Positions 1-9,167 are shown, counted from the stretch's first letter. The stretch: DNA of 64,000 bases from an uncultured Lachnospiraceae bacterium (GCA_934309145.1 CAKRCW010000009.1:41815-105814), one strand, 5' to 3'. Notes: generated by a model from the sequence alone, not told the origin. Translations and numbers: made by a program.

Positions 1-174
1 ATTATATTTATTCTGGAGGATGCAAGCCTTAACAATATGCTTGATACTGAGACGGAGGAGTTTAATCCCGATGAGCTGTGCAGATATGCGAGGGAGATTT
101 TAAGTGGTTTAAAGCTTCCGGAGATAGATGCATTTATGTCTGAGCTTCCGGATATGGATAAGGATATGTGGTAA
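1..174 (+). CDS. C-terminal 57 residues of an unidentified protein (partial)
   Basis: An open frame runs in from the left edge and stops with TAA at 172-174. The visible part is acidic and has no motif I recognise; it ends in ELPDMDKDMW. It directly precedes the FHA-domain gene with a one-base gap, so the two are probably cotranscribed and translationally coupled. The function cannot be judged from this fragment. Confidence 0.7.
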   Translation: MIFILEDASLNNMLDTETEEFNPDELCRYAREILSGLKLPEIDAFMSELPDMDKDMW

Positions 175-175
175 A

Positions 176-721
176 ATGAAAAATAATTTAATTGTAATTG
201 AAAATGGACAACTAAATACATATCTGCTTGACACAAGGCTTGTATGGGAGGTTGGCAGGATGTCTAAGGATAATATTCCCGATATTACCATGCATGCAAC
301 TACTATCAGCCGAAAACATGGCAAGTTTCAGAATATGGACGGAATATGGTTTTATATGGATTATAAGATAACGAATAAAACTCTTCAAAATGGAAGAGTG
401 CTCACGGCTGGTCTGAATGGACGCGTAAAACCGGTTATGGTTTCAGATGGAGATGTGTTCGTGTTTGGCTGTGGGGAGCAGGCAGTAGTAAGCCCTGGAA
501 CTGTATGGGCTTTTTTTAGTACAAAATATATCGATGCTCCGTGGAAGGGTGTTGACTCAAGAGGTTGTGAAAGACTGCTGATAGTAGATGGTGACAGCAG
601 ATATCACTTGACGGATTTGCAGTTAGGTGAGAAAATAGAGGCAGAGCATGGCACAGTAATTTACATGGGGAATGTTACCTATGTAGCAGGGGACGTGCAG
701 GTCATGGGAAAAAGAGAATAG
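176..721 (+). CDS. FHA-domain protein
   Basis: This is a 181-residue protein with a forkhead-associated (phosphothreonine-binding) fold. The diagnostic pieces are present in order: GR near residue 27, TISRKHGKF with the conserved Ser and His near residue 42, then TN and NG near residues 65-72. These are the loop residues that contact the phosphopeptide in FHA domains. There is no signal peptide or membrane segment, so it is cytosolic. The ATG at 176 was chosen because it follows the upstream stop by one base; an in-frame ATG at 128 would overlap the upstream gene by 47 bases. FHA proteins usually pair with Ser/Thr kinases or secretion systems, and the partner gene may lie left of the window. 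The C-terminal half is unassigned. Confidence 0.75.
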   Translation: MKNNLIVIENGQLNTYLLDTRLVWEVGRMSKDNIPDITMHATTISRKHGKFQNMDGIWFYMDYKITNKTLQNGRVLTAGLNGRVKPVMVSDGDVFVFGCGEQAVVSPGTVWAFFSTKYIDAPWKGVDSRGCERLLIVDGDSRYHLTDLQLGEKIEAEHGTVIYMGNVTYVAGDVQVMGKRE

Positions 722-810
722 GAGCATTGCCGGATGGCGTGCAATACTTGGAATGGTTAATTAAGCAGTGCATTTCCAATTAAGGATTTGTACTGCTAAA
801 AAAATAATAT

Positions 811-829
811 GTGGGTTAGCCTAACCTAA
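811..829 (+). promoter_or_regulatory. DtxR/IdeR-type metal-regulator box
   Basis: The site contains GGTTAGCCTAACC (814-826), a perfect 6-1-6 palindrome. Over 19 positions it matches the classical iron box (TTAGGTTAGSCTAACCTAA) at 17. A TAATAT at 805-810 could be the -10 element, which would place the box over the transcription start. A bound metal-loaded repressor should therefore block the ABC genes that start at 861. The match is seen in sequence; the regulator and metal are inferred. Confidence 0.75.
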
Positions 830-860
830 CGATAAAATAAAAATAACAGGAGGATTTGTC

Positions 861-2648
861 ATGAAGACAAAAAAGCAAAGTGCATTGTCAAGGCTGATGG
901 ATATAGCGGGAAATCATAAATACTTTTCCTATGCATCCTGCGTTTTGGCGGTAATCAGTGCGTGGGTGGCGCTGATTCCATTTTATAATGTGTGGTGCAT
1001 TATAAAAGAAATTTTGGAGGTAAGGCCAGATTTTTCAAAAGCAACGCATATCACATCATATGGCTGGCAGGCAGTAGGTTTTGCCTTACTAGCAATGGTA
1101 TTTTACATCGCGGCATTAATGTGCTCACATAAGGCAGCATTCCGTGTACAGGCGAATATGCGTACAAGAATGATGGAACATATTATGAAGCTTCCACTTG
1201 GATATATTGAGGCGGAGGGAACAGGAAAAATCCGTAAGATTGTAATGGATTCATCTGCGGCAACAGAGACATTTCTTGCACATAACCTTCCCGACAAAGT
1301 GGTTTCAGTTGCAACTCCTATAGGACTTCTTGCGATGATGTTTATATTTGACTGGAGACTTGGACTTATAAGCTTAATACCTGCAGCCTTGGCATTTATA
1401 ATTATGGGCTCTATGATGATGGGACCAAAGATGGCTGAGGATATGAAGAAGTACCAGAACTCACTTGAGACAATGTCAGCCGAAGCGGTTGAGTATGTAA
1501 GAGGTGTACCTGTACTTAAGACCTTTGGACAGACAATATTTTCGTTCAAGAAATTTAAGTCAGCCATAGATGAGTATGAAAAATGGACTCTTGACTATAC
1601 TAAATCAATGATGCTTCCCATGATTGGCTTTACAGTATTTGCTAATGGTATATTTGGAGCACTTATAATAGCTGCGTATGCTCTTGGTGGAAATACGGTT
1701 ACAGATACGTTTGTGCTTAACATTATTTTTTATATATTGATTACATCAGTGCTCACAACAACACTTATGAAGGTTGCCTATGCAGGTGAATCACAGATGA
1801 TAGTTGAAGATGCACTTAAGAGAATGGATTTAATACTTGACACCAGGGAGCTTCCTGCAGTGGCAAATGGTGAAAAGATTAATGATGCTTCAATTAGGGT
1901 TTCGGATGTAACATTCTCATATGATGAGTCAAAGCAAAATGCGATAGATGGAATAACGCTAGATATCAAGGCTGGCGAACACATTGCCTTTGTTGGACCA
2001 TCGGGTGGTGGAAAGACAACCCTTGCTGCACTTATTGCGAGATTTTGGGATGTAAAGAGCGGCAGCATAAAGATAGGCGGAGTGGATGTAAGGAACATAG
2101 ATACAAGTGAGCTTATGAATCAGGTGTCATATGTATTTCAGGATAGCAGGCTTTTAAAAACAAGTATATTAGAAAATGTCAGAATGGGCAGAACTGATGC
2201 GACAGATGAGGAGGTTCTTCGGGCACTCAAAAATGCACAGTGCAGCGACATTATAGAGAAGTTACCACAGGGTGTAAACACAGTTATTGGTTCCAAAGGT
2301 ACATATGTGTCAGGCGGTGAGATGCAGAGAATTTCCATAGCCAGAGCATTTCTTAAAAATGCACCAATTCTTATCCTTGATGAGGCAACAGCGTTTGCTG
2401 ATCCTGACAATGAGAGACTTGTTCAGCAGGCGTTTGAGAATCTGTCTAAGGATAAGACAGTAATTATGATTGCTCACAGACTTTCTACAATCACAAATGC
2501 AGACAATATATATGTTTTAAAGGACGGAAAGATTGCCGAGGCTGGCACACACGATAAGCTGCTTGAGCAGGGCGGCATCTACACTCATATGTGGAAGGAA
2601 TATAACAAGTCCGTTAATTGGCAGGTAGGAAAGGCAGGTGCAGTATAA
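861..2648 (+). CDS. ABC exporter-type half transporter, subunit 1
   Basis: A 595-residue protein with an N-terminal six-helix transmembrane domain (roughly residues 20-320) and a C-terminal nucleotide-binding domain. Walker A is GPSGGGKTT, the signature is VSGGE (degenerate from LSGGQ), Walker B is ILILDEATAFADPD with its catalytic Glu, and the switch is IAHR. The start has AGGAGG eight bases upstream. Its stop overlaps the next start as TAATG, so this and the following gene form a translationally coupled heterodimer. The iron box upstream suggests a role in iron or siderophore traffic. YbtP/YbtQ-type importers share this exporter fold, so direction of transport is open. A multidrug exporter is the alternative. 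Confidence 0.85.
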   Translation: MKTKKQSALSRLMDIAGNHKYFSYASCVLAVISAWVALIPFYNVWCIIKEILEVRPDFSKATHITSYGWQAVGFALLAMVFYIAALMCSHKAAFRVQANMRTRMMEHIMKLPLGYIEAEGTGKIRKIVMDSSAATETFLAHNLPDKVVSVATPIGLLAMMFIFDWRLGLISLIPAALAFIIMGSMMMGPKMAEDMKKYQNSLETMSAEAVEYVRGVPVLKTFGQTIFSFKKFKSAIDEYEKWTLDYTKSMMLPMIGFTVFANGIFGALIIAAYALGGNTVTDTFVLNIIFYILITSVLTTTLMKVAYAGESQMIVEDALKRMDLILDTRELPAVANGEKINDASIRVSDVTFSYDESKQNAIDGITLDIKAGEHIAFVGPSGGGKTTLAALIARFWDVKSGSIKIGGVDVRNIDTSELMNQVSYVFQDSRLLKTSILENVRMGRTDATDEEVLRALKNAQCSDIIEKLPQGVNTVIGSKGTYVSGGEMQRISIARAFLKNAPILILDEATAFADPDNERLVQQAFENLSKDKTVIMIAHRLSTITNADNIYVLKDGKIAEAGTHDKLLEQGGIYTHMWKEYNKSVNWQVGKAGAV

Positions 2649-4381
2649 TGATAGAGAAGTTAAAGCATAGATACGCATTATCTGAAGATGGAGCCAAAAA
2701 TATGATAATTGCATTTATTGCTGTGACAGTGTCTAACGTTGTCTTAATGCTTCCGATTGGATTATTATATAAGCTGTCATCATATCTTTTAGAGGGCAGG
2801 GTTCCAGATGACAAGTTTGGATTTTTTGTAGCTGGTATAATTGTTGTGTTTGCACTTGTTGCACTTACTACATTATTCCAGTACAGAGCAACCTTCTTCT
2901 CAACCTATGTTGAGAGTGGTGTAAGACGTAGAACGTTGGCTGAGAAACTTAGAAAACTTCCCCTTTCGTTCTTTGGAAAGAAGGATTTGTCAGACTTAAC
3001 AAATGCTATCATGTCAGATTGTGCTCTGATTGAGACAGCAAGCTCACACTGGATTCCGGAGCTTATCGGATCTATGGCATCAACAACACTTATAGTAATA
3101 GGTCTGCTATTCTATAATTGGAAGATGGCACTTGCAGCTATATGGGTTATGCCTATAGCATTTATAATTGTTCTCACTTCGCGAAAGGGATTAAAGAGTG
3201 TACAAAAGAAAACATTAACTTACAAGCTTGCCTGTCAGGATGGAATACAGGAGGGCTTGGAGACAATAAGAGATTTGCGCTCAAACAACATGACAGATGA
3301 GTACATGAAGGGGCTTAATGTTAAGATTAAGGATGTAGAGAAAAACGCGATAGTTCTTGAATTTAGAAATGCAGCTTATGTATGCCTGGCACAGATGATA
3401 CTTAAGCTTGGTATAGGAACAGTGGCACTTGTAGGAAGTATGCTTCTTGTTTCGGGAGATATAAATGTACTTACATTCTTTGCATTTTTGCTTGTTGTAA
3501 CAAGAATGTATGAGCCGTTACAGATTGCGTTACAGAATTTGTCAGCAATCATAAGTATTGATACAACCTGCGAGAGAATGGATGAGATATTGTCACATGA
3601 TGAGCAGGGTGGCAGGGAAGAATTAACTAATAAAGGATATGATATAGTATTTAATCATGTCGGGTTCTCTTATGAGGATGGAAAAAATGTGCTTAATGAT
3701 GTAAGCTTTACTGCTAAGCAGGGGGAAGTTACAGCCCTGATTGGACCTTCCGGTGGCGGTAAGACAACCGTATCAAGACTTGCTGCAAGGTTCTGGGATT
3801 GCAATAAGGGAAGTGTCACAGTTGGCGGCATGAATGTATCAGATATTGAACCGGAGAGACTGCTATCACTGTACTCTATCGTATTTCAGGATGTCACACT
3901 GTTCAATAATACGGTTATGGAGAACATAAGAATTGGTAAAAAGAATGCGACAGATGAAGAGGTTATGGCTGCTGCAAAGCTTGCAAATTGCACTGATTTT
4001 ATAGAGAAGCTGCCTGATAAATGGAATACCATGATTGGCGAGAATGGTTCAGAGCTTTCCGGAGGTGAGCGTCAGAGAATATCAATAGCCAGAGCATTTT
4101 TAAAAAATGCACCTATTATCCTTATGGATGAGGCTACAGCATCTCTTGATGTTGACAATGAGTCTGCGATTCAGGAATCAATATCTAAACTGATACAGAA
4201 TAAGACAGTTCTTATAATAGCTCACAGAATGAGGACAGTAGATGGTGTAGATAAGATAGTGGTATTAAAGGATGGCGTAGTTGCAGAGCAGGGTACACCG
4301 GAAGCTTTGAAAAAGAAAAATGGAATCTACAAGCATATGATAGATATGCAGTCAGAGTCAGAACAGTGGAAGTATAAATAA
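2648..4381 (+). CDS. ABC exporter-type half transporter, subunit 2
   Basis: A 577-residue partner of the preceding gene with the same layout: a transmembrane domain (about residues 15-310), then an ATPase with GPSGGGKTT, LSGGE, IILMDEATASLD and IAHR. Its signature is closer to consensus than that of subunit 1, an asymmetry common in heterodimeric exporters. The ATG at 2648 overlaps the upstream stop; a TTG 30 bases earlier is a less likely start. Both subunits keep the catalytic Glu and His, so both sites could hydrolyse ATP. Regulation is probably by the DtxR-type box at 811. Confidence 0.85.
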   Translation: MIEKLKHRYALSEDGAKNMIIAFIAVTVSNVVLMLPIGLLYKLSSYLLEGRVPDDKFGFFVAGIIVVFALVALTTLFQYRATFFSTYVESGVRRRTLAEKLRKLPLSFFGKKDLSDLTNAIMSDCALIETASSHWIPELIGSMASTTLIVIGLLFYNWKMALAAIWVMPIAFIIVLTSRKGLKSVQKKTLTYKLACQDGIQEGLETIRDLRSNNMTDEYMKGLNVKIKDVEKNAIVLEFRNAAYVCLAQMILKLGIGTVALVGSMLLVSGDINVLTFFAFLLVVTRMYEPLQIALQNLSAIISIDTTCERMDEILSHDEQGGREELTNKGYDIVFNHVGFSYEDGKNVLNDVSFTAKQGEVTALIGPSGGGKTTVSRLAARFWDCNKGSVTVGGMNVSDIEPERLLSLYSIVFQDVTLFNNTVMENIRIGKKNATDEEVMAAAKLANCTDFIEKLPDKWNTMIGENGSELSGGERQRISIARAFLKNAPIILMDEATASLDVDNESAIQESISKLIQNKTVLIIAHRMRTVDGVDKIVVLKDGVVAEQGTPEALKKKNGIYKHMIDMQSESEQWKYK

Positions 4382-4497
4382 ATGTTGGAAATTCAGTGTG
4401 TATATTTTTTAATGATTCCCACATAATAACTCCATAACTAATATATAGCAGTATAGAGTTATCACTCTTAGCATGTATGAAAAATGGAGGAAAATAT

Positions 4498-5046
4498 ATG
4501 AAAGCAACAGGTGTAGTGCGACGCATTGATGAGCTTGGGAGAATAGTAGTGCCAAAGGAGATACGTCGTGTGATGCGTATAAGGGAGGGCGACCCACTGG
4601 AAATCTTCACAGACAAGGATGGCGAGATTATTTTAAAAAAATATTCTCCGATAGGCGAGCTATCAGCGTTTGCACAGCAGTATGTTGATGCCACTGCTCA
4701 GATATTAGGCTGCGGAGTATGTGTGAGCGACAGGGATCAGATAATAGCTGTAGCGGGAATTTCTAAGAAGGAGCTGCTTGGAAAGAGCCTTCACAGAGAA
4801 CTTGAGGAAGCAATAAATGACCGTGAGGCTATAATTGCAAGAAAGGGCGAGAAAAAGTTCATTAAGATACTTGGAAATGGAGATAATGAGTATTCGGGAG
4901 AGATAGTCCAGACGATTATAAGTGAAGGCGATGCAATAGGTGCAGTTATATTGCTTAGTCGTGATGGAGAGAAACCTATAGGTGAAATAGAACAGAAAGC
5001 AGCCACCATTGCAGCTAATTTTCTTGGCAGACAAATGGAGGGTTAA
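4498..5046 (+). CDS. spoVT: SpoVT-type AbrB-family sporulation regulator
   Basis: A 182-residue DNA-binding protein. Residues 1-50 form an AbrB swapped-hairpin domain (TGVVRRIDELGRIVVPKEIR), and residues 55-180 match the GAF-like domain of SpoVT. In Bacillus SpoVT modulates forespore sigma-G genes. The length fits the family (about 178). The ATG at 4498 was chosen because GGAGG lies nine bases upstream; an in-frame ATG at 4477 would place that site inside the gene. It opens the conserved sporulation and division cluster. Confidence 0.9.
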   Translation: MKATGVVRRIDELGRIVVPKEIRRVMRIREGDPLEIFTDKDGEIILKKYSPIGELSAFAQQYVDATAQILGCGVCVSDRDQIIAVAGISKKELLGKSLHRELEEAINDREAIIARKGEKKFIKILGNGDNEYSGEIVQTIISEGDAIGAVILLSRDGEKPIGEIEQKAATIAANFLGRQMEG

Positions 5047-5052
5047 TGTTTT

Positions 5053-5082
5053 GGGACAGGTGATTAAATATTAACCTGTCCC
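5053..5082. repeat. Perfect 9-bp inverted repeat after spoVT
   Basis: GGGACAGGT at 5053-5061 pairs with ACCTGTCCC at 5074-5082 across a 12-base loop. An A-run rather than a T-run follows on the plus strand, so it is not a textbook terminator for spoVT. It may stop transcription by structure alone or serve as a regulator site. Confidence 0.5.
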
Positions 5083-5127
5083 GAACGTAAAAAAACTAAA
5101 AGATGTTGATTTTGCTTGCTTTTCTAC

Positions 5128-5156
5128 TTGACAAATATTGGGTAACAAGGTATAAA
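5128..5156 (+). promoter_or_regulatory. Sigma-A promoter of hup
   Basis: TTGACA (5128-5133) and TATAAA (5151-5156) are separated by exactly 17 bases. They lie about 90 bases upstream of the HU start, leaving a roughly 85-base leader. Confidence 0.8.
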
Positions 5157-5247
5157 TAAGCGTAGGGCATTTATGAGTATGCCGCAATAAAAAGGGTATT
5201 GTCATACTAGACAATCAAAAAACGTTTGTATATAGGAGGAATTTTCG

Positions 5248-5520
5248 ATGAACAAGAACGAGTTAGTTGCTGCTTTAGCTGAAAAGACTAGCATGAAGAA
5301 GACAGAGGTAGAGAAGGTACTTAAGGCTTTCACAGAGACAGTTACAGATGAATTAAAGAAGGGCGAGAAGATCCAGTTAGTTGGTTTCGGTACATTTGAA
5401 GTTGCTGAGAGACCAGCAAGAGAGGGTAGAAACCCAAGAACAGGCGAGACAATGAAGATTGCTGCTTCTAAGGCTCCTAAGTTCAAGGCTGGTAAGGCAT
5501 TAAAGGATGCTGTAAACTAA
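5248..5520 (+). CDS. hup: HU-family DNA-binding protein
   Basis: A 90-residue nucleoid protein of standard HU length. The DNA-binding arm signature GFGTFEVAERPAREGRNP is intact, followed by the usual TGE and KAPKFKAGKALKDAVN tail. It bends and compacts DNA as a dimer. AGGAGG lies 12 bases before the ATG. It has its own strong promoter and terminator, in keeping with high expression independent of its neighbours. Confidence 0.97.
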   Translation: MNKNELVAALAEKTSMKKTEVEKVLKAFTETVTDELKKGEKIQLVGFGTFEVAERPAREGRNPRTGETMKIAASKAPKFKAGKALKDAVN

Positions 5521-5548
5521 TTTGCAGAAGATTATATGATAAGCAAAA

Positions 5549-5580
5549 ACGATCGCACCTGTTGCGGTCGTTCTTGTTTT
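5549..5580 (+). terminator. Terminator of hup
   Basis: ACGATCGCA (5549-5557) pairs with TGCGGTCGT (5563-5571, one G-T pair), followed by TTCTTGTTTT. Confidence 0.85.
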
Positions 5581-5608
5581 ATATAGGGTTATGTAAGGAG
5601 TATCTATA

Positions 5609-5848
5609 ATGAGATTAGATAAATATTTGAAGGTTTCCAGATTAATCAAGAGAAGAACTGTTGCCAATGACGCCTGTGACGCTGGACGTGTACAGGTTAA
5701 TGGTAAGGTTGTGAAGGCATCATATGATGTCAAGGTTGGCGATGTTATAGAGATTGCATTTGGCAATAAATCGGTAAAGGCTGAGGTAACTATGATTGCT
5801 GACACAACTAAGAAAGAAGATGCCAAGGATATGTTTAAATATTTATAG
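5609..5848 (+). CDS. rqcP: S4-domain RNA-binding protein, RqcP/YabO type
   Basis: A 79-residue protein that is almost entirely an S4 domain: MRLDKYLKVSRLIKRRTVA, then GRVQVNGKVVKASYDVKVGD. Bacillus RqcP (formerly YabO) works with RqcH on stalled 50S subunits in ribosome quality control. Length and position between hup and yabP match the conserved gene order. AAGGAG lies about 10 bases before the ATG. A heat-shock Hsp15-like protein is the broader family alternative. Confidence 0.88.
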   Translation: MRLDKYLKVSRLIKRRTVANDACDAGRVQVNGKVVKASYDVKVGDVIEIAFGNKSVKAEVTMIADTTKKEDAKDMFKYL

Positions 5849-5933
5849 GCACATAATAATTAAATACTGACATGAAATGCGTAGTATTAGCATAAGATAT
5901 CTTATATGAATAACCACCATATTGGAGGTTGAT

Positions 5934-6218
5934 ATGGAAGGTATACATTCGGCAGGACCTCACAAGGTCAGCCTTGACGGCAGAAGGAAGGGCATGCTCA
6001 CAGGTATAACGGAGGTTTTATCCTTTGATGCAGAGCTTGTTATTCTGGCAACTAAACAGGGAAAGCTCACGATAAAGGGTCATGAGTTACAGGTGATAAG
6101 ACTTGATGTGGAAAAGGGTGAGTTAGAGTTTTCTGGTCGTGTGGACAGTATGATATATTCTGAGATAAAAACAGCAGGGCAGATGACAACAGGTGTTTTA
6201 AAGAGGCTGTTTAAGTAG
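5934..6218 (+). CDS. yabP: Sporulation protein YabP
   Basis: A 94-residue YabP-family protein, a spore-specific partner of YabQ in the mother cell. It shows the family pattern of a small beta-rich domain (KVSLDGRRKGMLTGITEVLSF, GELEFSGRVDSM). GGAGG at 5924-5928 fixes the ATG at 5934; an in-frame TTG at 5922 lies upstream of that site. It is followed three bases later by yabQ. No signal peptide is seen. Confidence 0.88.
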   Translation: MEGIHSAGPHKVSLDGRRKGMLTGITEVLSFDAELVILATKQGKLTIKGHELQVIRLDVEKGELEFSGRVDSMIYSEIKTAGQMTTGVLKRLFK

Positions 6219-6220
6219 CC

Positions 6221-6628
6221 TTGAGAGAATTCATTATTGACCAGCAAAACATGTTTTTTATAAGTCTTGCCCTTGGCGCGGCTATGGGTGTCGTATATGA
6301 TTTGCTGCGCTGTCTTAGAAGAATAATTCCACATAATAACTTTTTTATTGCTATAGAGGATATTGCATACTGGGTATTTTGGACATATGTAATAATCGTC
6401 AGTATACACAAATATAATTATGGCAGTATCAGAGGATATGTGTTTTTTGGTATCGTTTTAGGAGGTGTATTTTACCTCTGCACTATAAGTTGTTTACTTA
6501 TGTTTTGCATATCCCATATCTTGTGGTTCATAAAAAAAACCTCGAAAAAGATAAATAAAATGTTGAAAAACCGTATAAAAAAGGGTAAAATTACTTTATC
6601 TTTATCAAGAAGAATCAGTAAGAAGTAG
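6221..6628 (+). CDS. yabQ: Sporulation membrane protein YabQ
   Basis: A 135-residue membrane protein with about four hydrophobic segments between residues 10 and 105, ending in a very basic tail. The N-terminal LGAAMGVVYDLLRCLRRI matches the YabQ family, which is needed for spore cortex formation. The start is taken as TTG at 6221, two bases after yabP ends; the next in-frame ATG (6251) would cut into the first helix. No strong ribosome site precedes the TTG, so translation probably relies on coupling to yabP. Confidence 0.82.
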   Translation: MREFIIDQQNMFFISLALGAAMGVVYDLLRCLRRIIPHNNFFIAIEDIAYWVFWTYVIIVSIHKYNYGSIRGYVFFGIVLGGVFYLCTISCLLMFCISHILWFIKKTSKKINKMLKNRIKKGKITLSLSRRISKK

Positions 6629-6630
6629 GT

Positions 6631-6942
6631 ATGGGTATGGCAAAAAGAAAAAAGAGGTCGACGAGGAGACAATCCCGCGTAGCAAGTCTTATGATTATAG
6701 CTACTGCAATTATCATGTGTATTGTTTCAACAGTTGTCGTGTCTAATCTTAATAAGCAGAGCCGTGAGCTTTCTAATACAGAGGTTTCGTTGCAGCAGCA
6801 GATAGACCAGGCTAATGTAGAGCGAACTAATCTTGAGGCACAGGCTGAATATATGAAAACAAACAAGTACATAGAGGATATGGCTAAGGATAAGCTAGGA
6901 ATGGTATATCCTGATGAGATTGTAATAAGGCCGGCAGAATAA
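6631..6942 (+). CDS. divIC: Septum formation initiator, DivIC/FtsB family
   Basis: A 103-residue bitopic protein. It has a basic cytoplasmic N-terminus, one membrane helix (about residues 18-40), then a coiled coil (about 42-75) and a short extracytoplasmic domain with MAKDKLGMVYPDEIVI. That last pattern is typical of DivIC/FtsB, which join FtsL in the division complex. The start may be ATG 6631 or ATG 6637. The gene lies two bases after yabQ and ends at a good terminator. Confidence 0.85.
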   Translation: MGMAKRKKRSTRRQSRVASLMIIATAIIMCIVSTVVVSNLNKQSRELSNTEVSLQQQIDQANVERTNLEAQAEYMKTNKYIEDMAKDKLGMVYPDEIVIRPAE

Positions 6943-6944
6943 GA

Positions 6945-6983
6945 AGAGAACTTCCCTGTTAATGATTGGAAGTTCTTTTTTTG
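6945..6983 (+). terminator. Terminator of the yabP-yabQ-divIC operon
   Basis: AGAACTTCC (6947-6955) pairs with GGAAGTTCT (6968-6976) and is followed by a run of seven T. Confidence 0.9.
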
Positions 6984-7086
6984 TCACAAAAAAATATATA
7001 TCTGTTCCAGTATTAGACACACTATTTTATATGGACAGGCTATAATTCTATGGCATCGTTATAGAAGATGGGTGGGAGGAATCTGG

Positions 7087-9084
7087 ATGTATATTAAAAA
7101 TTCGCTGCGGGATATATGGATTGTTATAGCTGCATTTTTTATAAGCAGATGTCAGGTGTTTGATATCTATCCGTTTGCGGTTGGCTTTTTTTCTGCTTCG
7201 TGTATAACCAACAGAAGCTACATACTGACATTTATAGCAATCATGGCTGGAACAGGGCTTAGAATGTCTGTTGTGGAGCTGGTGCGATATGGACTTATGC
7301 TTCTTGCCATAGGTGTTGCAACGAGTGTGAAAAATAGAATGGAGTACAAGGGCGGGGCTATGCTGCTTGCGTTTATTTCAGGGCTGATGGCGAGCACTGT
7401 AGATGTAGGCTTTTACTTTATTGCGAGAGGTGGTATATCACCACTGCTCTGTGCATTTGAGGGGATGCTTGTATTTTCATCTGCGATGATATACAGTCAT
7501 GCGATACATATAGTGACAGAGGATTACATGAAGGTAGCTACGGAAAATGATGCTGCCATAAGTGTCATATTACTTGCCGCTTCTGTTTTATATGGCATGC
7601 CGCTTGAAATAGGCGGAGGCATAGTACTTGCTCTCGCATTTGGAATATTTAGTGCTTTATTTTCTATATATAAATTCGGCTTTGGACTTGGCATGGCGTG
7701 GACTGTTATAAGCGGTGCCATGCTATCTTATATGACAGGGCATAATATGTACATAGTGGATTTTATGCTTATGGCACTTTCCTGCTACGCACTGCAGTGT
7801 CTTATACATGGTGGCAGATATCTTTTTACTCTTATATATGTAGCTGTTTACTTCGGCTTTGGACTTGGTTTTGACGAGGGACTTATAGATGAGACGGGAA
7901 TAAAGGCTGTTTTATCTGCGGTTTTTATTTTTCTTCTCCTTCCATCGCATATGCTTGTTCAGATTGACAGCAGGATGGCTGGGAACGAACTTGCCTCTGA
8001 GTCCTCAGAGTGGGGAAGACTTGTTATTGGCAGACTTAATAATCTGGCATCCGCATTTAAGAGGATAGAATATACCTTGTCCGGAAACGTAAATACGGGT
8101 ATTGGTTTGAATGATGTAGGTGAGTTAATAGAAGGCTTTACTAATCAGCTTGAGCGGGAAGTACCACTTAAAAAGACAGCCACAGCCAAAATTATTGACA
8201 GTCTTGCAATAAAGGGAGCTGGAGTAAAGAATCTTGTAATGCTCAAAAATAGAGCTGACAGGTATGAGATATATGTCACATTGAGGATGAACCGTGGCAG
8301 ACTTATGACTGCGGAGGCGGTGAGGCAGATAGTGGAGAGGGAGACAGGGCTTTCACTTGTATTAAAGGATGAGAGCAGAACCATTGTGAGCAGAAATTAT
8401 AATATAATATGTATGCAGGAGAAACCGGAATTTAAGTGTGTGACTGCGGTGAGAAGGATGAGCAGATATGCCGGTGAGATATCGGGGGATAATTTCTACA
8501 TAGGAAGCATTATGGAGGGGTATGAACTCATAATGATATCCGATGGTATGGGAAATGGAAAGCCGGCAGCAGTTGAAAGCAGCGTGCTTATTGATGCATT
8601 AGAGGAGCTTATTGCGGCAGGCTTTGAGCAGGATATGTCAATAAAGCTTGTGAACTCATATTTATCAGATAAAAATCGTGGTGAGCATTTTTCAACGCTT
8701 GACATGTTGCTTATAGATTTGCATACAGGTTACGGAAAGATATATAAACAGGGGGCAGCAACTACATTTATAAGGAGGGGAAGCTGGCTTGAGCTTATCA
8801 AGTCAACGTCTCTGCCTGTTGGGGTTATAGATGGGGCAGTCTGTGAGCATTGCTCGAAGAAGTTTTATAATGATGATATGATTATTATGGTCAGCGATGG
8901 TATATTGGAGAGTATGATAGTTGAAAATAAGGAGGATTATATGAGAGAACTTCTTGAAGATTTTGATGGTGATGAGCCAGAGGAACTGGTTGAATATATA
9001 GCAGATTGTATAAGGTCGCAGGGAGGAAACAGATTAAAGGATGACGCCACTATAATAGCCTGTAAGCTTATAAAATCTTGTTAA
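7087..9084 (+). CDS. spoIIE: Stage II sporulation protein E, PP2C-type phosphatase
   Basis: A 665-residue protein. The first half is a polytopic membrane region (about ten helices, residues 10-300), then a linker, then a C-terminal PP2C phosphatase (about residues 465-665). Phosphatase motifs seen are ISDGMGNGKPA, STLDMLLIDLHTG, MVSDGILE and DDATIIACK. SpoIIE dephosphorylates SpoIIAA to release sigma-F in the forespore. Its length is below the 827 residues of the B. subtilis protein, mostly in the linker. GGAGG at 7075-7079 selects the ATG at 7087 over a GTG at 7072. Confidence 0.93.
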   Translation: MYIKNSLRDIWIVIAAFFISRCQVFDIYPFAVGFFSASCITNRSYILTFIAIMAGTGLRMSVVELVRYGLMLLAIGVATSVKNRMEYKGGAMLLAFISGLMASTVDVGFYFIARGGISPLLCAFEGMLVFSSAMIYSHAIHIVTEDYMKVATENDAAISVILLAASVLYGMPLEIGGGIVLALAFGIFSALFSIYKFGFGLGMAWTVISGAMLSYMTGHNMYIVDFMLMALSCYALQCLIHGGRYLFTLIYVAVYFGFGLGFDEGLIDETGIKAVLSAVFIFLLLPSHMLVQIDSRMAGNELASESSEWGRLVIGRLNNLASAFKRIEYTLSGNVNTGIGLNDVGELIEGFTNQLEREVPLKKTATAKIIDSLAIKGAGVKNLVMLKNRADRYEIYVTLRMNRGRLMTAEAVRQIVERETGLSLVLKDESRTIVSRNYNIICMQEKPEFKCVTAVRRMSRYAGEISGDNFYIGSIMEGYELIMISDGMGNGKPAAVESSVLIDALEELIAAGFEQDMSIKLVNSYLSDKNRGEHFSTLDMLLIDLHTGYGKIYKQGAATTFIRRGSWLELIKSTSLPVGVIDGAVCEHCSKKFYNDDMIIMVSDGILESMIVENKEDYMRELLEDFDGDEPEELVEYIADCIRSQGGNRLKDDATIIACKLIKSC

Positions 9085-9167
9085 AAATCTGTGAAAATGT
9101 GTACATAAAAACAAGGTTGTGTTATTATTTTAGGATAAAGTTGGAGAAATATGGCAATGGAGAGACT

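Noticed and set aside
4451..4481. Sigma-G type promoter of spoVT
   Set aside because: A GTATA and CATGTATGA pair has about the right spacing, but the start would fall on the ribosome binding site.
6976..7086. Spo0A box upstream of spoIIE
   Set aside because: TTGTCACAAAAA is similar, but the core TGTCGAA is not matched, so I do not call it.
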